DNA of 64,000 bases from Musa acuminata AAA Group (GCF_036884655.1 NC_088335.1:40916501-40980500), one strand, 5' to 3'; numbered from the stretch's first letter, positions 45,624 to 58,306 are shown. Numbers and translations are program-made. Notes: generated by a model from the sequence alone, not told the origin.

Positions 45624-46146
45624 AGCGTTCTTGGCATCTCGCTGCTCTTCCACAGCCATCCATCAACCCTCCACAACCGCCCAAAGCAATTACCACAATT
45701 TCTTAAAAGATCGTCGCCAAATTCCACCGTCATCTCTATCACCGCAGATCATCCTTTGATATCCCCGTGAATTGCAGCAGGTTCTGGTTTCCTACCTTAC
45801 TGCTACTGCAATTTAGTTATCCCTATTCGAAAATCCAAAAAAAAAAAAAAATTTCGTTCCTATATTGCTGTAAATTTTCATCGTAAGTTGCTGAAATTTT
45901 TCGACGAGAATTCTGTTATCGCAACTTACACCAATTTTCTTGCTATTACTGCCCAAATTTTTTTGATTAAATTAGACACCTTGCTGTCATATAAACTGAG
46001 ATATTGCTGTCAATTTCCTCCTCAAATCTCTCAAATTTTTTGTGGAGATTTCGTCGAGAAACCGCTGTTTCTTCAACGATAATTCTGCTCTTACAAGACA
46101 ACACAATTTTGCAGCAAACTTTCACTGATTTCTATCATACCTATAC
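45624..46146 (+). other. G4 leader
   Basis: Non-coding, with an A-run (about 45838-45851). Counterpart of the G2 leader 17167-17683. The 64-codon frame at 45888 is not a gene. Confidence 0.75.
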
Positions 46147-46969
46147 ATGCCTTTAACCCATCAACAAAAGAGAGATCTTAACATCACAGATTTAGAGTCA
46201 TATACTATGACATCTGAGGAGGCAATCAATGCTAAATTTGAAGCCTTTGAGGCACGAATGGAGGATAAGATTCGGACTCTCCTTACCGAATTCAGTTTGG
46301 GCCAACCACCAAGCCCGAAGAAATCACATCAAGGAGAGAGCTCTAACCAATCACATCATGCCCAAAGAGATGACTTCCAAGAGAGGGGAGGCTCTATGAT
46401 CGACCCCAACTATTCGCGCATGAGAGTGGACTTCGCTAGATAGGAAGAAGGAGACTCAATTGGTTGGATCTCGCGCGTGGAGCGATATTTTCGGTACCAT
46501 TAAACTGCGGATGCATCCATGATGGAAATTGCAGCTATACATCTTGAAGGGGATGCCATACAATGGTTTGACTAATTTGAACACACTTATGGAGTCCTTT
46601 CATGGCGACAATTCAAAGAAGGGCTACTGATCCGCTTCGGACCAACTTATTACGAGAACATTGACGGACAACTAGCAAAGATCCGATAAACCTCCACCAT
46701 TCAGGAGTACCAGACCAGGTTTGAAATGTTATCTAATCAAACTCATGATTGGTCTGAAAAACAGTTATTGGGGACCTTTATTGAGGGCTTAAAGCCAGAG
46801 ATCCGAGGAGAAGTTAAGGCGCGACAACCTTACACGCTTATGGCAGCCATCTCTTTCGCATGACTTCAAGTGGAGCGATTGAACCATGAAGCCCGAAGGA
46901 CTAGGATCACTCCATGACCTACAATACTAAAGCCCTCAGCCCCCCCTACTATCAACCGAGTCCCTGCAC
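46147..46969 (+). pseudogene. gag: G4 gag
   Basis: Same protein as G2 gag (MPLTHQQKRDLN start) but with stops: TAG for Trp after DFAR (46441), TAA in YHQTAD, TAA for Trp in WFDWFE, TAA in the AKIRQTST region, TGA for Arg in SFARLQ and TGA for Arg after RIT. Several are G-to-A or C-to-T changes. In contrast to G2, the PTINRVPAP junction is open (CGA). The capsid cannot be made. Confidence 0.85.
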
Positions 46970-49900
46970 CAAAAAGGTTAACAAGAGAAGAACTTCGGGA
47001 GCGATCTTTGAAGGGGTTATGTTGGCATTGCGACGAGCCGTGGAGCCGCGAGCATCGCTGTAAAATAGGTAGACTTCTTATGATTGAACTAGTAGAAGAA
47101 GAGGTCATTGAACATCTAGAAGAGAGCCTTGAACATGAAGAAGAAGATATGAAAGAAGAGCCACAGTCGACCGACATTACGGTACATGCACTAGCCGGCT
47201 ACTCAAATCCGCAAACGATGAAAGTTGGAGGCCTCATTAAACAACAGCCGATTACTATTCTTATCGACACGGGTAGCACTAATAACTTCCTGAATAGTAA
47301 GGTTGCTGCTTGAATGGCACTGCATAATGAAGGTTGTAGCAAGTTCGATGTAAAAGTTGCCGACGACAGAATCCTAAAGTGCGACCAAAGATGCCCGCAG
47401 GTGAAACTATTACTACATGACCAAGAAATTATCACTGATTTCTTCCTCCTACCAATCGATGACTATGAGGTAGTGCTTGGTATAGAATGGCTGACTACAC
47501 TAGGTGATGTCTCTTGGAACTTTTCTAAATTAATTATGAAATTCTACTGTAAGGGCAACCAAATCATCCTACGCGGGAAGCGCGGAAGCAACGTTACCAC
47601 TGTTTCGACCCAACGAATGGAGAAAGTTTTACACAAGGTAAATAGTGGCTTTTTGATGCACCTCCAGCAGCAACTAGAGGGGAAGAAAATAGAAATTGAA
47701 GATCAAAATCTTGCCCAATTGCTTACTAAATTTGCCGACATATTTGCTGAACCGCGCGGTCTTCCTCCTTCTCGGCAACATGACCATCGAATTCCAATCC
47801 TTCCAGGCAAGCCACCAGCGAAAACTCGACCGTACCGATATCCTCACCTCCAGAAAGATGAAATTGAAAAGATCGTAAAGGAGATGCTTGAAACAGGGGT
47901 GATTCGGCCAAGTTGCAACCCCTATTCCTCACCGGTGCTACTAGTACGCAAGAAGGACGGAACTTGGCGGATGCGCATCGACTACCGAGCTTTAAATGGC
48001 ATCACCGTCAAGGACAAATACCCAATACCAGTGGTGGATGAACTTCTTGATGAATTGAAAGGAACTCGAGTCTTCATGAAGTTGGACCTCCGATCCGGTT
48101 ACCACCAAATTCGGGTATGTGACGATGACATTCCAAAAACTGCATTTCGCACACATGATGGCCATTATGAATTCTTGGTAATGCCTTTTGGACTCACTAA
48201 TGCTCCTTCAACCTTTCAAAGTCTCATGAATGATATATTTCGGAGCTTTCTTCGTAAATTTGTGCTGGTATTTTTTGATGATATTCTCGTTTACAGCCCT
48301 TCTCTTGAGACTCACTTTCAGTATTTACGGATTGTTTTGACGATCCTTCGGGAGAATACTCTTTTTGTTAAGCAACCAAAGTGCAGCTTTCTCCAGCAAA
48401 AAGTAGAGTACCTTGGGCATATAATATCAGAAGAAGGAGTGGCGGTAGACCCAACAAAAATTGAGGCAATGCAAGGTTGGCCGAAACCTACAAACATGAA
48501 ATTACTGCGGGGGTTCCTTGGACTAACTGGCTACTACCGAAAATTTGTTAAGGACTATGGGAAGATCAGTGCACCACTCACTTCTTTACTGAAAAAAGAT
48601 GCTTTCCAATGGTCGGACAAAGCCTCTGCTGCCTTCGACAAACTTAAAGCAGCCATGACAACGACGCTAGTGCTTGCACTACCAGATTTCAATAGACCCT
48701 TCATCATTGAGGCCGACGTATCTGGAGTCGGAATTGGAGCCGTTCTCATGCAAAATGGTCGACCACTCGCATACACTAGCAAGGCATTATCTCCCTCCTA
48801 TCAAAACATGTCAGTATATGATAAGGAGATGCTTGCCATTGTACACGCAGTAACGAGGTGGAGACCCTACCTGATCGGCCGACGATTTCAAATTAAAACT
48901 GACCATAAAAGACTCAAGTACTTTTTGGAGCAAAAGATATCATCCCCTGAGCAGCAAAAATGGGTAACCAAACTTCTTGGATTTGATTATGAAATTATTT
49001 ACAAAAAGGGGAAAGAAAACATTGTTGCAGATGCACTCTCATGGCTACCTGAACAAGCTAAGGTTTCAGCCATCTCCCTTCCTACCACCGGACATTAGGG
49101 AAGAATGGAAGAAGGATCCAGAGATCAGCAACATCATAAAAAAATTGGAGGAGGATCCAAGTGCAATAGCCCACTACACCTGGGATTTGAGGGATTTACG
49201 CTACAAAGGTCGCATTGTGCTTATACCTGACTCCCCTTGCATCACAATCATCTTACATGAAATGCACTCCATACCTTCAGTAGGGCACTCTGGATTCCTA
49301 AGAACCTACAAAAGAGTGAAGCAAAATTTTTATTGGAGAGGGATGAAAAAAATTATTGTTGAATATGTTAACAATGTGATGTATGTTAACAGCACAAGGG
49401 TGAAACTGTAGCAAATCCAAGGAAGCTACAACCACTACCCATACCAGACTCAGTGTGGACTGACATCTCCATGGACTTCATTGAAGGGCTGCCATCTTCC
49501 AAAGGTAAAAGCATGATTCTCGTGGTGGTTGATCGACTTACGAAATATGCTCATTTTTGTGCTGTGAGAAATCCCTACACTACTGCTAGTATTGCCCAGA
49601 TTTTCATAGAAAATATTGTTAAATTGCATGGGATACCAAGGTCCATCATAAGTGATCGTGACAGGATCTTCACTAGTAAATTTTGGACCGAGTTATTTCA
49701 ATTACAAGGCACCAAACTCAAGATGAGCACAGCGTATCATCCACAAATTGACGGCCAAACAGAGGTGGTAAATAGATGCTTAGAGACATACTTCTGGTGT
49801 TTCACTAGCGACCGACCAAAAGAGTAGGCGAAATGGCTTCCCTGGGCTGAATGGTGGTATAATACTACATATCATTCATCTACAAAATGTGCCCCTTATG

Positions 49901-50515
49901 AAGTATTGTATGGTCGACCAGCCCATGTGATTCCAAAGTATGTAATTGGCTCGGCCAAGGTAGATCGGGTTGACCAAGAATTGATTGATAGGGACAAACT
50001 CTTACAACTGTTAAAAGATAATCTCTCTACCGCTCAAGCCAGAATGAAGCAGCAAGCCGACACACGACGAAGTGAAAGAGAATTTTCAGTGGGAGATTGG
50101 GTTTATCTTCGCCTACAACCATACAAGCAACTCTCTATCAACACTCGAGCCTCCATGAAGCGATCCCCACGTTTTTATGGGCCCTATCAAATCACAGAGC
50201 GTATTGGAGCCGTGGCGTACAGACTTAAATTACCTGAGGATGCCAAAATTCACCCTGTCTTCCACGTGTCATGCCTAAAGCCCAAGTTGGGAGAACACGA
50301 GTCACTCCAGATCCAACTGCCCAACACAACTAAGGATGGAGTTATTTAAGCCCAACCACAAGCCATCCTCGATCGCAGGATCGTGATGCGTCGCCGACAT
50401 CCATCTACTGAAGTACTAGTGCATTGGAATAATCTACCACTTGAAGACACCACATGGGAATCATATAAGGAGCTGAAGACTCGGTTCCCTGAGTTCATGG
50501 AATCTCAGCCTTGAG
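46970..50515 (+). pseudogene. pol: G4 pol: protease-RT-RNase H-integrase-chromodomain
   Basis: Zinc knuckle CWHC (about 47023), protease LIDTGSTNN (about 47262), a TGA for Arg at 47311, then a 594-codon frame through RT (RMRIDYRALNG, DLRSGYHQI, active site FFDDILVYS at about 48277-48300) and RNase H (EADVSGVGIGAVL, TDHKRLKYF). At 49090 an 11-base loss relative to G2 (SLPTTG to LLEDIREE) shifts the frame. Integrase continues ([27 protein letters not shown] with the catalytic glutamate kept), with stops at 49408 and a Trp TAG at 49825. It ends in a chromodomain (VHWNNLPLEDTTWES) with a Gln TAA at 50347. The zinc region [11 protein letters not shown] has lost the CxxC cysteines. Confidence 0.9.
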
Positions 50516-50543
50516 GACAAGGCTGATTTGAAGAGGGCGGGTC

Positions 50544-50884
50544 TGTTAGGACTCTAGCTAGGAGAGTCCTAATTGAGAGGGACATTCATGTAGGAGGTTG
50601 TTTCTTAGAGAAAAATAAGGAGTTGTAAAGGAATAGGAGTCTTGAGTAGGAGTCCTATTAGGAGTTGGTTAGAAGTAGGAGTCTTGAGTAGGAGTCCTAT
50701 TAGGAGTTAGGGTTTAGAAGCCCTATAAATAGTCATGTATTCCTCCTCTTTTTATAAGCAATAGATGACTCTTTTCTGCAGCCTTTGAGTAGCAACTTGG
50801 AGGGAGGAACCCCTATAGAGTTCTAAGGAGGCCGATCCCCTAAAGAGATCAACCCCAAGTTTAGAATCTGCAAGGGTTCTAACA
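50544..50884 (+). repeat. G4 3' LTR (341 bp)
   Basis: From TGTTAGGACTC to TTCTAACA, one edge repeat only, TATA box 50724-50732, followed by CTTTA (50885-50889). Confidence 0.9.
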
Positions 50885-51895
50885 CTTTACTAGGTTCATG
50901 TCATTTTCAATAGTGAGTCAATTATGCAACCATGACATGGAGATATCAATTCTGTTTTTACCCTGCATCTCCACCATCTATTTGTGAGTTTACTTTAAAT
51001 GAAGTTAAAATTGATAAGAGAATAAATCTTGCTTCATTTTCACAAGGATCAAGATATGTATTAGAAACGAATCCTTGTTAGTAAAAACACTATCATTCAT
51101 ATAATCAGGAATCATTTTATTAATTTCATTTCTTTAAAGAATATTCTTCACATAGGTGTATGAGAGATGTATTTCATATGTCAACAATGATGAGAATTAA
51201 ACTCGTTATGACATATGCTTTATTAAGTCCGGAAGAGGATAATGTATCGAGAAACTCCAATTTTTAAGAGAATCCGAAAATAAAATTAAGACTTTCATGC
51301 ATTCGGACAAGACTGTGCTATTGATTTTCATGAAGACAAAACATGCTTATCATCATGGAAATTTTTATATTCATACACATAATGTCTAACATGTAATTGT
51401 GTAAAATCATCATAGCAATTAAGTGAAATTGATCAATCAATCAATAAAGTCCGAAAAATAATTTCAACAAGTTTATGTATTCGGACACATCAACATTCCT
51501 AATTCTCTTCTTATGAAATCAAATTGTTCTTCACTTAAAGGTTTTGTAAAAATATCAGCTAGTTGATGTTTAGTGTCAATGAACTCTATAATTACATCAT
51601 GATTAGTAATATAATCTCGTATAAAGTGATGTCTAATATCAATATATTTTGTTCTTGAGTGTTGTATAGGATTCTTTGTTAAACATATTGCACTTGTGTT
51701 ATCACATTTAATGATAATATTTTTAAGATGAACTTTATAATCTTCTAAGGTGTTTTTCATCCATACAACTTGTGCACAGCATGCACTTGCTGTAATATAT
51801 TCAGCTTCGGTTGTTGATAGTGCAACCGAATTTTGTTTCTTAGATGACCAGGAAACAAGGGCATGTCCTAAAAATTGACATGTTCCTGATGTGCT
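50885..51895 (-). repeat. Duplicated 1011-bp S4 segment, second copy
   Basis: Continuous with the rest of S4, so this is the original context. Only scattered single-base differences from 44300-45310 are visible. Confidence 0.9.
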
Positions 51896-52205
51896 TTTTC
51901 TATCTAGTCTACAGCTAGCAAAGTCCGCATCAGCATAAGCAATTAACTCAAGATTCTTTGATTTTGGGTACCATAATCCTAGATTTGTGGTACCATTAAG
52001 ATATCTAAGTATTCTTTTAACTGCTTTGAGATGAGATATCTTAGGGTTTGATTGAAATCTAGCACAAAGTCCTACACTGAACATGATATCTGGTCTAGTT
52101 ACAGTGAGATAAAGTAAACTTCCTATCATGCCCCTATAAGTTTTTTGATCAAAGCTTTCTCCACTTTAATCAATTTCTAACTTAGTGGAGGTGCTCATAG
52201 GGGTG
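51473..52205 (-). pseudogene. pol: S4 RNase H
   Basis: A clean 218-codon frame (52129-51473) covers the end of RT and the whole RNase H: MIGSLLYLTVTRPDIMF, AVKRILRYLNGT, ELIAYADADFASCRLDRKS (first acidic residues), SWSSKKQNSVALSTTEAEY (glutamate), IKCDNTSAICL (aspartate) and IDIRHHFIRD (C-terminal histidine). All usual catalytic residues can be read, so this domain looks undamaged. Upstream, stops near 52140-52200 separate it from RT. The S1 copy is cut by G1 in this domain. Confidence 0.9.
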
Positions 52206-53504
52206 TTAATAGCTTTTGAGCTATTCATATGAAACTTTTTTTAGCAAATTCATAGCATATTTAGTTTGACTAATAAAGATGTCATTGCTTAGTTGTTTGA
52301 TTTGTAAGCCTAAGAAGAATGTTAATTCTCCTATTAAACTCATTTTGAATTCAAGACTCATAGTTTTAGCAAAAGATTCACAAAGAGATTCATTCGTAGA
52401 ACCAAAGATAATATCATCAACATAAATCTGAACAATGAGAAAATTATTTTCAAAATTCTTAATGAACAATGTAGTATCAACCTTACCTTTTATGAAATTA
52501 TTTTCAATAAGAAAAGAACTAAGTCTCTCATACCAAGCCCTCGGAGTTTGTTTTAAACCATAGAGAGCTTTAGTTAATCTAAACACATGATTAGGGAGGC
52601 TATTATTTTCAAATCCAGGAGGTTGTTCAACATAGACTTCTTCGGAAATAAAGCCATTAAGTAAAGCGCTTTTAACATCCATTTGAAACAACTTAAAATT
52701 ATTACTACTAGCGTAGGCAAGGAGCATCCTTATGGCTTCTAATCGAGCCACAGGAGCAAAGGTTTCTTCGTAATCGATACCTTCTTCTTAGTTGAAACCT
52801 TTGGCCACTAATCTAGCCTTATTTCTAATCACGATACCATATTCATCTTGCTTGTTTCTAAAAACCCATTTAGTACCAATAACTAAATGGTCATTTGGCC
52901 AAGAAACAAGCTTCCACACCTCATTTCTCTCAAATTGATTTAATTCATCTTGCATTGCGATAATCCATGAATCATCTTTCATGGCTTCATCAACACATTT
53001 GGGTTCAATTTGGGAGAGAGCGGCGTTGGAACAAAAATTTTTAAGAGAAGAACGTGTTTGAACCCCCTTTGATGTGTCTCCTAAGATTAGCTCCTTAGGA
53101 TGAGCATCTACATACTTCCAATCCTTGGGTAAGGATGTTTCGGAAGTGGATGCATCCAAGTTGCTAGTTGGAGACGGGGTTTCATTTAAATTCAAGGAAT
53201 CAAAATTAACATCATCATCAAAATCATTTTTCCTTATTTCGGAAATCTCATTGAAAACAACATGAATGGATTCTTCAATAATTAAAGTTCTTTTATTGAA
53301 GATATGAAAAGTTTTAGAAACCGAAGAATAACCAAGAAAGATTCCTTCATCGGATTTAGCATCAAATTTTCCTAAGTTATCTTTTTCATTCAAGATAAAA
53401 CACTTACACCCACAGACTTTAAAATATAAAACATTGGGTTTTTTGTTGTTCCATAACTCGTAGGGAGTTTTGGTGAGTAAGGGTCTTACTAGAACTCTAT
53501 TCAA
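52206..53504 (-). pseudogene. pol: S4 reverse transcriptase and integrase tail
   Basis: Frame 53504-52788 begins in the integrase C-terminal part (MNRVLVRPLLTKTPYELW, KCFILNEKDNLGKFDAKSDEGIFLGYS), then RT start WIIAMQDELNQFERNEVWKLV and TKWVFRNKQDEYG, KARLVAKGFN. One TAG for Gln (52788) interrupts, then [10 protein letters not shown] and 52751-52221: [35 protein letters not shown] and active site [10 protein letters not shown] (about 52411-52440, YVDD intact), [11 protein letters not shown]. Apart from that stop the enzyme looks complete. Confidence 0.9.
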
Positions 53505-54522
53505 AATATAGCATGCAGTGTTTACAGCTTCGGCCTAAAAATATTTGGGTAGGCTATGTTCATTCAATATGGTTCTTGCCATTTCTTGTAAATTTCAATT
53601 TTTTCTTTCTACTACTCTATTTTGTTGAGGATTTCTAGGAGTAGAGAAATTATGGTTATATCCATTGAGTTCACAAAATTCTTGGAAATCATGGTTTTGA
53701 AATTCACCACCGTGATCACTTCTAATTGACGAAATCATATAACCCTTCTCATTTTGAACAAGTTTACAAAACTTGGTAAAATATCTAAAGCATTCATTTT
53801 TCTGTTTTAAGAAGTAAGTCCATGTGTATCTGCTATAGTCATCCACAATGACAAAGGCGTATTTGCTACCTCCTAGGCTTGATGTAGAGATTGGTCCGAA
53901 CAAGTCCATATGGATCAATTGTAAGGGCCTAGAGGTGCTTATTTGATTCTTAGATTTGAAACTACCCTTAATTTGTTTACCTAATTGGCAAGCATCACAT
54001 ACATTATCTTTGATGAACTTGATATGAGGAATTCCTCTTACAAGTTCTTTAAATGATATTTGAGTGATTAGTTTCGTGCTAGCATGACCTAATCTTCTAT
54101 GCCATAGCCAAGCATCCTCATTCAAAACCGAAAAACACATTTCATTACACAAATCATTGATGTCAATAGTATATGCGTTATTTTGTTTTAATGCAATCAT
54201 AGACGTGTTTTTGTGTGGTTTTTCAATGATGCAAGCATTAGATTCAAATCTGACAATATATCCTTTATCACATAATTGATTAATGCTCAAGAGGTTATGT
54301 TTTAAACCAACAACTAACAAAACATCTTCAATAAAGAAGTTGAATTTGTTACCTATGGTTCCTTTGCCAATGATTTTACCCTTATTGTTGTCTCCAAAGG
54401 TGACATAGCCTTCGTCTATGCTAGTGAGCTTAGAGAATTGAGATGGATCTCCGGTCATATGCCTTGAGCATCCACTATCAAGGTATCATCTCTTGCTCCT
54501 AGCTTGCGATAGTATAGGTTTC
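53505..54522 (-). pseudogene. pol: S4 protease and integrase
   Basis: Past a TAG (54523) the frame reads KPILSQARSKR, a TGA for Trp, then YLDSGCSRHMTGD with protease site DSG. The 287-codon frame 54458-53595 covers the rest of protease (LKHNLLSINQLCDKGY), zinc domain WLWHRRLGHAS to CDACQLGKQ, and integrase core LIHMDLFGPI, YAFVIVDDYSRYTW, IRSDHGGEF and RVVERKN. All three acidic catalytic residues are present. A stop after ERKN (near 53595) and the TAG in PKYFW (53535-53537) break it. The latter is shared with S1. Confidence 0.9.
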
Positions 54523-56050
54523 TACAAGAAAGGATGATCTTTAGGTATCTATTTGCTTTTGGGTGCCTTAAAAATAGATCTACATTTTTTATCATGTTGC
54601 ATAGAATTTATCATGGTTCCTTTAGGAACCCAAATTAATCTGTTCGGACTAATTTTCTTGAATGGACAATAATGCGTTTTGTGTCCAAGTTTGCAACAAA
54701 AGTTGCATTTGCTTTGGTGTCGAACATGTAAGATGGGGCCTTTTATGAAGGTGGTTGGATTTTGGTGAGGACTTCTCACAAATCCGATTCCACTTCTTTT
54801 GGGAACGTGACCCTTGTTTGCAAGGATCATGTTCAAAGACTTGCTACCAATCTCGAATTTCTTCAAGGTGTCTTTAAGTAGCAAGTTTTCCTTTTGGAGA
54901 GTTTCTAGATCATGGCATTTTATGCATGAACCTAAACTATCATGATATTCAGTTTTTAACTTATCGAAATTACAAGTAAGACTATCATGCTCCTTTTTTA
55001 GCAATTTGTATTTTCTGCTAATAATCTTGCATTCATCAAAGAAGTCATGGAAGGCATTTAATAATTCATCAAATAATAAATCTGCATCTATTAAATTCGT
55101 TACCTCCTCTCCGATGGCCATTAAGGCGTAATAAGCAACTTGCTCGGTGTTGGACTCCTCTTCTTCGGACGCGCTCGAGTCATCCCACGTTGCTTTGAGC
55201 GCCTTCTTCTTTGATGTTCTCTTTTTGACTTGGGGACAATCACTTTTGTAGTGTCCCGGCTTTTTGCACTCGTAGCAAATAACTTGTCCTTCTTGGGTTC
55301 AAGTTTATTTTTTGTGTCATTCTTGTTTCTTTTAATAAATTTTTTAATTTTTCTTGTTAGAAGTGCCAAGTCATTATCATAGTTCTCATCACTTGAGTTT
55401 TCTCTCAAGTGGTCTTCTGAAGTTCTAAGTGTCATATCCTTCCTGTTCTTTGGAAGGATGTCTTCTTGCTCTTCATGAGCTTTGCAAGTCATCTCGTAGG
55501 TCATTAATGACCCGATTAGTTCTTCAGGAGGGAAATTGTTTAGGTCTTTCGCCTCTTGAATAGCAGCGACTTTAGGATCCCAACTCTTAGGAAGGGATCT
55601 TAGAATCTTATTTACGAGCTCAAAATCTGAAAAACTTTTTCCGAGTCCTTTTAGACCGTTGACGACATCCATGAAACGGGTAAACATGTCGCCAATAGTC
55701 TCACTCGGTTTCATCTGGAAAAGTTCGAAAGAATGTAACAAAAGATTGATTTTTGACTCTTTCACTCTACTTGTGCCTTCGTGAGTCACTTCAAGTGTGT
55801 GCCAAATATCAAATGCGGTTTCACAAACCGAAACATGGTTGAACTCGTTTTTATCAAGTGCACAAAATAAGGCATTCATAGCCTTTGCATTAAGAGCGAA
55901 AGCCTTCTTCTCCAATTCATTCCAATCGATCATTAGAAGAGAAGACTTCGAAAATCCATTTTCGACAAGATTCCAAAGTTCAAAATCCATAGAAATCAGA
56001 AAGATCCTCATTCGGGTCTTCCAATAGGTGTAGTCCGTCCCATTGAACAT
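54523..56050 (-). pseudogene. gag: S4 gag with two zinc knuckles
   Basis: A 309-codon frame from MFNGTDYTYWKTRMRIFL holds the gag core (MNALFCALDKNEF, TIGDMFTRFMDVVNGLKGLG, NKILRSLPKSWDP, LMTYEMTCKAHEE). A one-base frame change after KLEPKKD puts the first knuckle (CYECKKPGHYKSDC, about 55240-55285) in another frame. The second part, 55121-54549, has the coiled segment and knuckle CNFCCKLGHKTHYC (about 54655-54700). It ends PFL-TAG at 54523-54525, in frame with protease, as in S1. Confidence 0.9.
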
Positions 56051-56134
56051 GGGTGAACGTATAATAGAATGACCCTCTTAGTTTCCGGTGTATGCCATCT
56101 CTCTTGGGTTTTAATCCGTTTAAGAGTTAACCCC

Positions 56135-56146
56135 GCTCTGATACCA
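56135..56146 (-). other. S4 primer binding site
   Basis: TGGTATCAGAGC on minus, two bases from the LTR; perfect Met-tRNA fit. Confidence 0.85.
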
Positions 56147-56148
56147 AT

Positions 56149-57894
56149 TATTAGGATCAAGAGCACTAAGAGGGGGGGGGGGGGGGGGTGAATTAGTGCA
56201 GCGAAAAACCTTCTACGATTAAAAAAAAAAAAACTACGTTCGTTCGATAAAAGTGATTTCAGTAAGAAAGCTGATTCGTAAATCACTTTAACTTTTGATT
56301 AAGCGAGATGCAGCAAAGATATAAATGCAGTTTGCAGTTATGGTTCAAATCAGATAGTAGGCGCAAACTGAAATATGATATTCGTACGAAAAAATTGATT
56401 TACGTCTAAATGCTGATTCGTAAATCACTTGATTAAGCGAGATGCATTTAAAGCAAGGATATAAAGGCAGTTTGCAGTTATGATAGAAATCAAAACGTAA
56501 ACGCAAACTGAAATATGATGATCGTATGATAAAACTGATTTACGTCTAAACGCCGATTTGGAAAGTGCAAAGCTTGAAACCCAATCATATATGTGCAGAA
56601 AGCAGTAAGCTTTTGAGGAGGTTTGCAGTAAAGATAATATGCTCAAAGTAAATGCAAACCGAGATTTAGAGTGGTTCCATCAATCTTGACTTACATCCAC
56701 TTTTGGCTTCCTCCACCGACGAGGTCACCGACATCCACTAGAGGCCTTCCTTCAATAGGCGAAGGCCAACCACCCTTTTACAGTTTCACTCCTTTTGACG
56801 GGCTTAGGAGACAACCCTTACAGAATTTTCTCTCCTCGCTTTAAAGATAAGAACTTGGAAGAAAAGAGGGAGAAGAACTTTTGGCTTTTACAATAATTTT
56901 GAGCTCTAAAAATCATAGAATAAGATCAGGATTTCTGTGTGTTTGAGTGCCCTTTCAGTGCTGAAAGGGTGGGGTATTTATAGGCCCCAACCCAGTTTGA
57001 ATTTGGAGCTCAAAACTGTCAATTCCCGGAATTTCGGGATCTGGCGGTTGCACCGCCTGGTAGAGCTCGAAGACTGAGCCTCTGGGCGGTGCCACCTCCT
57101 GTCAGGGACGGTTGCACCTCCTGCCAGAACTCGAAGACCGAGCTCAGGCAGTGCCACTGCCTGACTAAGGCGGTTGCACCTCCTGCTAGAGCTCGAAGAC
57201 CGAGCTCAAGCGGTGCTACTACCTGACTGAGGCGGTTGCACCTCCTGCCAGAGCTCGAAGACCGAGCTCAGGCGGTGCCACCTCCTGTCAGGGGCAGTTG
57301 CACCGCCTAGTCTCGCTCGGAGACTGAGCCCAGGCGGTGCCACCGCCTGGCTAGGGCGGATCAACCGCCTGGCAGAAATTAGGGTCCGAATGGGTCGATC
57401 CATTCGACCCAATTTGGGTTTTTCAGGGGCCTAATTGCCCCAAGATTAAGTTAATGGGATCACCTTCCATTTCCAACTTAATCATTGTGCTAACTACGAT
57501 ATTTCCTAAGATATTTACTACAACTTGCTCCGGTGCATCAATCGCTTCTTCCGGCGAGCTTCCAGCGAACTTCCGTCAATCATTCGATGAACCCTCGGTG
57601 ATGCTCTTGCGGACTTCCGGCAAACTCCTGGACTTGCGACGATCCACTTGGCGAGTTCCGATGAGCTTCTTTGGCAAGCTCATGGACTTCTCGGATTTGT
57701 TCCCGTAGAACCTCCGACGACTGTCCGAACTTCCGTCGAACTCTCGAACTCCCAACGTGATCATTGTCTTGACTCCGGCACAACTCCTGCTGCATATCTT
57801 ACTTTCATCGTAGTTAATCCTGCATACTTATCTCAACATATAGATTAGATAACAAATGACAATTGACTTCATCATCAAAATCCGAGATTCAATA
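56149..57894 (-). repeat. S4 5' LTR (1746 bp)
   Basis: On + from TATTAGGATCAAGAGC (run of fifteen G) to ATTCAATA. TATA box 56975-56983, GC-rich array 57035-57380. About 107 bp longer than the 3' LTR, mostly through extra array units. Right GAGAC follows. Confidence 0.9.
57035..57380. repeat. GC-rich palindrome array of the S4 5' LTR
   Basis: The counterpart of 42600-42880 with additional GGCGGTTGCACC and GAGCTCGAAGACCGAGCTC units. It lies just upstream of the TATA box on minus. Confidence 0.8.
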
Positions 57895-58306
57895 GAGACA
57901 CCAAGGATGTCCTGTATAAGTATTCCACTCTTTGCTACCAGGCTTATAAGGTTGGAAGTTCTAGATCTAGCACAATCGGGCATTGGGAGTGACACCTAAC
58001 CTTACGAGGCCTATTGAGTATCAACAAAGGATCATCCACTCTCAGTATCAATAGAGGAATATCTCAAGTGTTCTTACTTAGACAAATCCCTAACCATGGT
58101 CATTCGGATTGAGAGAGAAAGAGTTTTTCGGGAGAATTCGATTAGAGTGAGACTCAAATAGAAGTCGTATGAGCCTAATAGCACCATGCCTGGTATATGG
58201 TCTTTGGATATTAGATGGATGAGGGACTATAGATATATGGTAATTAAGGACAAACAGATCAAATGGATTGGATTCCCTCGTATCGTCTAGGGACTACAGT
58301 GTAGTG
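57895..58306 (+). repeat. C4 LTR, second part
   Basis: Resumes with GAGACACCAAGGATGTCC and follows the C1 LTR to TAGTG, where S5 is inserted. The remainder is beyond the window. Confidence 0.85.

Larger units (their letters stand above)
45311..50884 (+). mobile_element. G4: Ty3/gypsy chromovirus, 5' LTR truncated
   Basis: Same family as G2 on the other strand. Partial 5' LTR (45311-45609), primer site (45612-45623), leader, gag (46147), pol, polypurine tract and full 3' LTR (50544-50884). The 5' LTR lacks its first roughly 90 bp because the duplication joint lies inside it. Confidence 0.9.
41759..57894 (-). mobile_element. S4: nearly complete SIRE-type copia element, split by a G2-family locus
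   Basis: 5' LTR (56149-57894), primer site, gag, protease, integrase, RT, RNase H, 3' non-coding region and 3' LTR (41759-43397), with exact GAGAC target repeats. The non-coding region carries the duplicated gypsy locus (43915-50884). It is the best-kept copia coding set here, with few stops, but is not intact. No envelope-like frame. Confidence 0.9.
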
